Shown here one piece after another: positions 6,254-8,166 of a stretch of DNA of 8,166 nucleotides. Numbering within the stretch: position 1 is the first letter of the stretch; each line of letters opens with the position of its first letter. The position numbers were made by a program, and so were the translations under genes. This DNA comes from Caldifarciminota bacterium (GTDB lineage: Bacteria; Hydrothermota; Tepidihabitantia; SM23-42), in the NCBI GenBank assembly GCA_030671005.1, contig DAOVAN010000073.1, forward strand, positions 1 through 8,166, given 5' to 3'. The notes under the pieces are model-generated. The model was not told the origin of the DNA. It saw only the letters and a list, made by a program, of their open reading frames with translations, and searched no databases.

Positions 6254-7099
6254 ATGGAATTTACGAATCTAATAACCAATCCCTTCGGTTTTGGTGAGAG
6301 ACTGATTCTCGAGTTGTTGAAAAAGGGTGAAAGCATCTTTGCCATTTTCCCATCGCCCAAAGACGTACCGATGTCCTTTTTGGGAAAGAAGAATATAAAA
6401 TACGGGTTCGTGAAGTTTGGACAAGACCCGGTTTTTCAGAAGAGTTTGCCCAAGAGAATAAAACATGTTTTTCATGTCTACGACTTGTACAGCGGTAACT
6501 TCGCCAGGATGTTCAAGGCCAATACCCTTGCAACATTACTATTACTGGATTGGGCAAAGCATATCGGCGTGGATAGCTTCACTTACCTTTCGAGTGGCGA
6601 AGTGTACGGTAAGGGAACCAGTGTTGACGAAACGAACCCATGTAATCCGCACGGGTTCTATGCCACCACAAAATACCAAGCCGAAATGCTCCTGAAATTC
6701 TATGGACGTTTTTTCCGGATGCAGACTGTTCGTTTATTCTTTCCGTTTGGCAAAGGTATGGAGCAGGGGTTTATTTGGAGCCTGGTTCAATCCATCATGT
6801 CTGGACAAGCCATCGATACTGAGTACAGTCTCTTTTCGCCGACGTTTGCCGATGATATCATAGAGCCGTTGATGAAGATGCGTGAATTAAAGGGTTCGAC
6901 CATCTGTAATATTTGTGGAAGTCCAGTCAGGGTTGAGGAGCTGGTTGAAGAAGTGAAAAAAGTAGTTCAGAAGTCATCCGCGAAAGTGCAGAGTAAAGGA
7001 GTTGAGCTCTCCGGTAGTAATTCGAAGGCAAGGAAATTGCTTTGCTATAGTGAGACTCCTTTGCATGAGAGTATACAGTATTCATTCGGGGGCAAATAG
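6254..7099 (+). CDS. NAD-dependent epimerase/dehydratase-like protein, extended SDR with degenerate NAD motif
   Basis: A 281-residue protein related to nucleotide-sugar epimerases and dehydratases. The C-terminal half of the Rossmann fold and the active site look sound: YLSSGEVYGKG (111-121) supplies the Ser of the triad and FYATTK gives Tyr136 and Lys140 of YxxxK; TVRLFFPFG (158-166) and the FADDIIEP stretch follow, as in this family. However, the N-terminal glycine motif, normally TGxxGFxG, reads ITNPFGFGERL (7-17): the first Gly is Asn and the last is Glu, so NAD binding may be altered. It is shorter than typical members (about 310-340). ATG 6254 is the only in-frame start before the fold, as an in-frame TAA lies 9 nt upstream; no Shine-Dalgarno site is present, and it follows the epimerase by 30 bp. 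It may act on the same pathway sugar; the substrate is unknown. Confidence 0.75.
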   Translation: MEFTNLITNPFGFGERLILELLKKGESIFAIFPSPKDVPMSFLGKKNIKYGFVKFGQDPVFQKSLPKRIKHVFHVYDLYSGNFARMFKANTLATLLLLDWAKHIGVDSFTYLSSGEVYGKGTSVDETNPCNPHGFYATTKYQAEMLLKFYGRFFRMQTVRLFFPFGKGMEQGFIWSLVQSIMSGQAIDTEYSLFSPTFADDIIEPLMKMRELKGSTICNICGSPVRVEELVEEVKKVVQKSSAKVQSKGVELSGSNSKARKLLCYSETPLHESIQYSFGGK

Positions 7100-7117
7100 C
7101 CCTGTCATCTGACCGCG

Positions 7118-7132
7118 GTGAAGTATATTCAC
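7118..7132. repeat. Inverted repeat GTGAA-N5-TTCAC before the last gene
   Basis: GTGAA, GTATA, TTCAC form a perfect 5-bp inverted repeat in the 43-nt gap between the second SDR gene and the next glycosyltransferase gene. A weak -10-like TATATT (7124-7129) overlaps it but no good -35 is present, so I do not call a promoter. It could be an operator or a chance palindrome. Confidence 0.3.
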
Positions 7133-7142
7133 GAAACGCGTC

Positions 7143-8166
7143 ATGAGAATATTACATATTACTACTGAGAACATTCAGGACGTGCCGGGCTTATTGAGCC
7201 GGAGTCATAGATATTTCAATGATGAGGGTGTCTTGGCGTCTATGGTACGCTCGAGGTTGGGCTTTCCTAATGGTATACTGCTCAATTATCCCTTCCTGGA
7301 TTCAGGTCCGTTCAGTGAAGCCGCGAAAATCATGGGGCGTCACAATGTGAATGTGCTGGAGACCGAGCTACGGTTGAAAATCAAGGGCGAGAAGATGTTG
7401 GAAAGAGCTTATTTTCTCGGACGCGACAACGTGTGGTTGTATAAGTTGAATCGGGTATGGCGAAGACATTGTCTGGATGATTACGACGTTTACCATTTTG
7501 ACGGTGATGTTCCGTTTGTCTTTGGAGATAGAATTCTGAAGAAGTTGGAACATAAACACATTGTCACGCATTTCTTTGGCAGTGAGTTGAGGAAGTGGGG
7601 TATGAATCCCTTCTTACGTGAGCACGCAAAACTACGGTTGACGTCAGAACTCGACCACACCAAGATTGACCCATCGTTGGTGTTCGTGCCGATTCCCTTT
7701 GAGGCGGGTTATCTGAAACCACGAGCTTACGAAAATCCAGTATTGAGAGTGGGACATTCGCCCACCCGGCGCACGGCAAAGGGTACCGCGGACATCATCG
7801 ATGCAGTGAATAGATTGAAAGGGACCATGAATTTTGAATTCTTACTTATCGAGGGCGTGCCTCATTGGAAGTGTATGGAGTTGAAGGCACGTTGTGACAT
7901 AGGTATTGACCAGATCGGCAACTATGCAGGCACAGGTTATGGCAGGAGTGGCTTGGAGTTCCTCGCGCTAGGGATTCCGACAATAACCGAGGTCCCAGAT
8001 GAATACGAAAGACTCTTGCCACGTCATCCTTTTGTTAAGGCGACTAAGAAAAGTTTTCGAGAAGTTCTGCACAGACTTCTGACCGACAAGGAATTGAGGA
8101 AGAGAAGACGCAAACAAGGGATTACGTGGGTCAGAGATTTTCCACATCCACGAAGGATCATGGAAC
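7143..8166 (+). CDS. Glycosyltransferase, GT-B fold, GT4-like (partial, runs off right edge)
   Basis: The frame opens with ATG 7143 and is open for 341 codons to the window edge. It begins MRILHITTEN, the typical first beta strand of GT4-type enzymes, which transfer sugars from nucleotide donors. A THFFGSELRKWG stretch (142-153) resembles the middle HGSD-R motif; the donor domain begins at GHSPTRRTAKGT (204-215) with a basic patch, and ends with DIGIDQIG (252-259) and YGRSGLEFLALGIPTI (266-281), the second half of the GT4 EX7E site. Glu272 is the second Glu; the first position seems substituted by a small residue. No signal peptide or membrane helix is visible in the available part. No Shine-Dalgarno site precedes the ATG. 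It is 43 nt after the second SDR gene and probably in the same glycan operon. The donor and acceptor cannot be named. Confidence 0.8.
   Translation, partial: MRILHITTENIQDVPGLLSRSHRYFNDEGVLASMVRSRLGFPNGILLNYPFLDSGPFSEAAKIMGRHNVNVLETELRLKIKGEKMLERAYFLGRDNVWLYKLNRVWRRHCLDDYDVYHFDGDVPFVFGDRILKKLEHKHIVTHFFGSELRKWGMNPFLREHAKLRLTSELDHTKIDPSLVFVPIPFEAGYLKPRAYENPVLRVGHSPTRRTAKGTADIIDAVNRLKGTMNFEFLLIEGVPHWKCMELKARCDIGIDQIGNYAGTGYGRSGLEFLALGIPTITEVPDEYERLLPRHPFVKATKKSFREVLHRLLTDKELRKRRRKQGITWVRDFPHPRRIME

Noticed and set aside
7102..7129. Possible promoter (CTGTCA ... TATATT) for the last glycosyltransferase gene
   Set aside because: The -35 matches only four of six positions and the -10 five of six; it is too weak to call next to the much better promoters in this window.
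7368..7779. Two leftward open frames near the right edge
   Set aside because: They are antisense to the partial GT4-like glycosyltransferase, whose frame is open for 341 codons with recognisable motifs.

Overview
This window reads as part of a bacterial chromosome of moderate GC from a lineage I cannot name with certainty. Six-domain ribosomal protein S1, an MtaB-type tRNA methylthiotransferase, textbook sigma70-type promoters (TTGACA/TATAAT) and Shine-Dalgarno sites of the AAAGGAGG type are all bacterial. The gene mix would suit an uncultured candidate phylum (WOR-3-like is my guess, low confidence). Sequence identity was not searched.

Layout. Two divergent transcription units meet at a 173-bp intergenic region (3251-3423) carrying back-to-back consensus promoters. 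Leftward: rpsA (1580-3250), then mtaB (393-1568) 11 bp downstream, then a 50-codon remnant of the start of a second methylthiotransferase gene, miaB (168-320). Beyond that, at the left edge, is a very AT-rich stretch (about 26% GC over 1-160, against 55% at 181-240) with its own perfect promoter and the first 21 codons of an unknown leftward gene. The miaB remnant and the composition break together suggest a deletion or an insertion that cut miaB.

Rightward: a lipoprotein cyclophilin (3424-3969), a GT28/UgtP-like glycosyltransferase (3972-5129) and an extended-SDR NAD-dependent epimerase resembling CDP-paratose 2-epimerase (5132-6223). These three are packed with 2-bp gaps and are probably translationally coupled. 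A second extended-SDR gene follows (6254-7099); a TTGACG-17-TATAAT promoter lies directly against its ATG, so its mRNA may be leaderless. A GT-B (GT4-like) glycosyltransferase starts at 7143 and runs off the right edge.

How the genes work together. The left unit is translation machinery: S1 for mRNA binding and MtaB for ms2t6A37 tRNA modification. The right unit (two glycosyltransferases and two nucleotide-sugar SDR enzymes, led by an exported prolyl isomerase) looks like a small glycolipid or surface-glycan pathway. The most unusual points are the miaB remnant at the AT-rich junction, the possible leaderless promoter, and the two neighbouring SDR proteins that each deviate at a different core motif (one has Phe for the YxxxK Tyr, the other lacks the normal Gly-rich NAD motif). 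I saw no RNA genes, CRISPR arrays or recognisable transposase genes.
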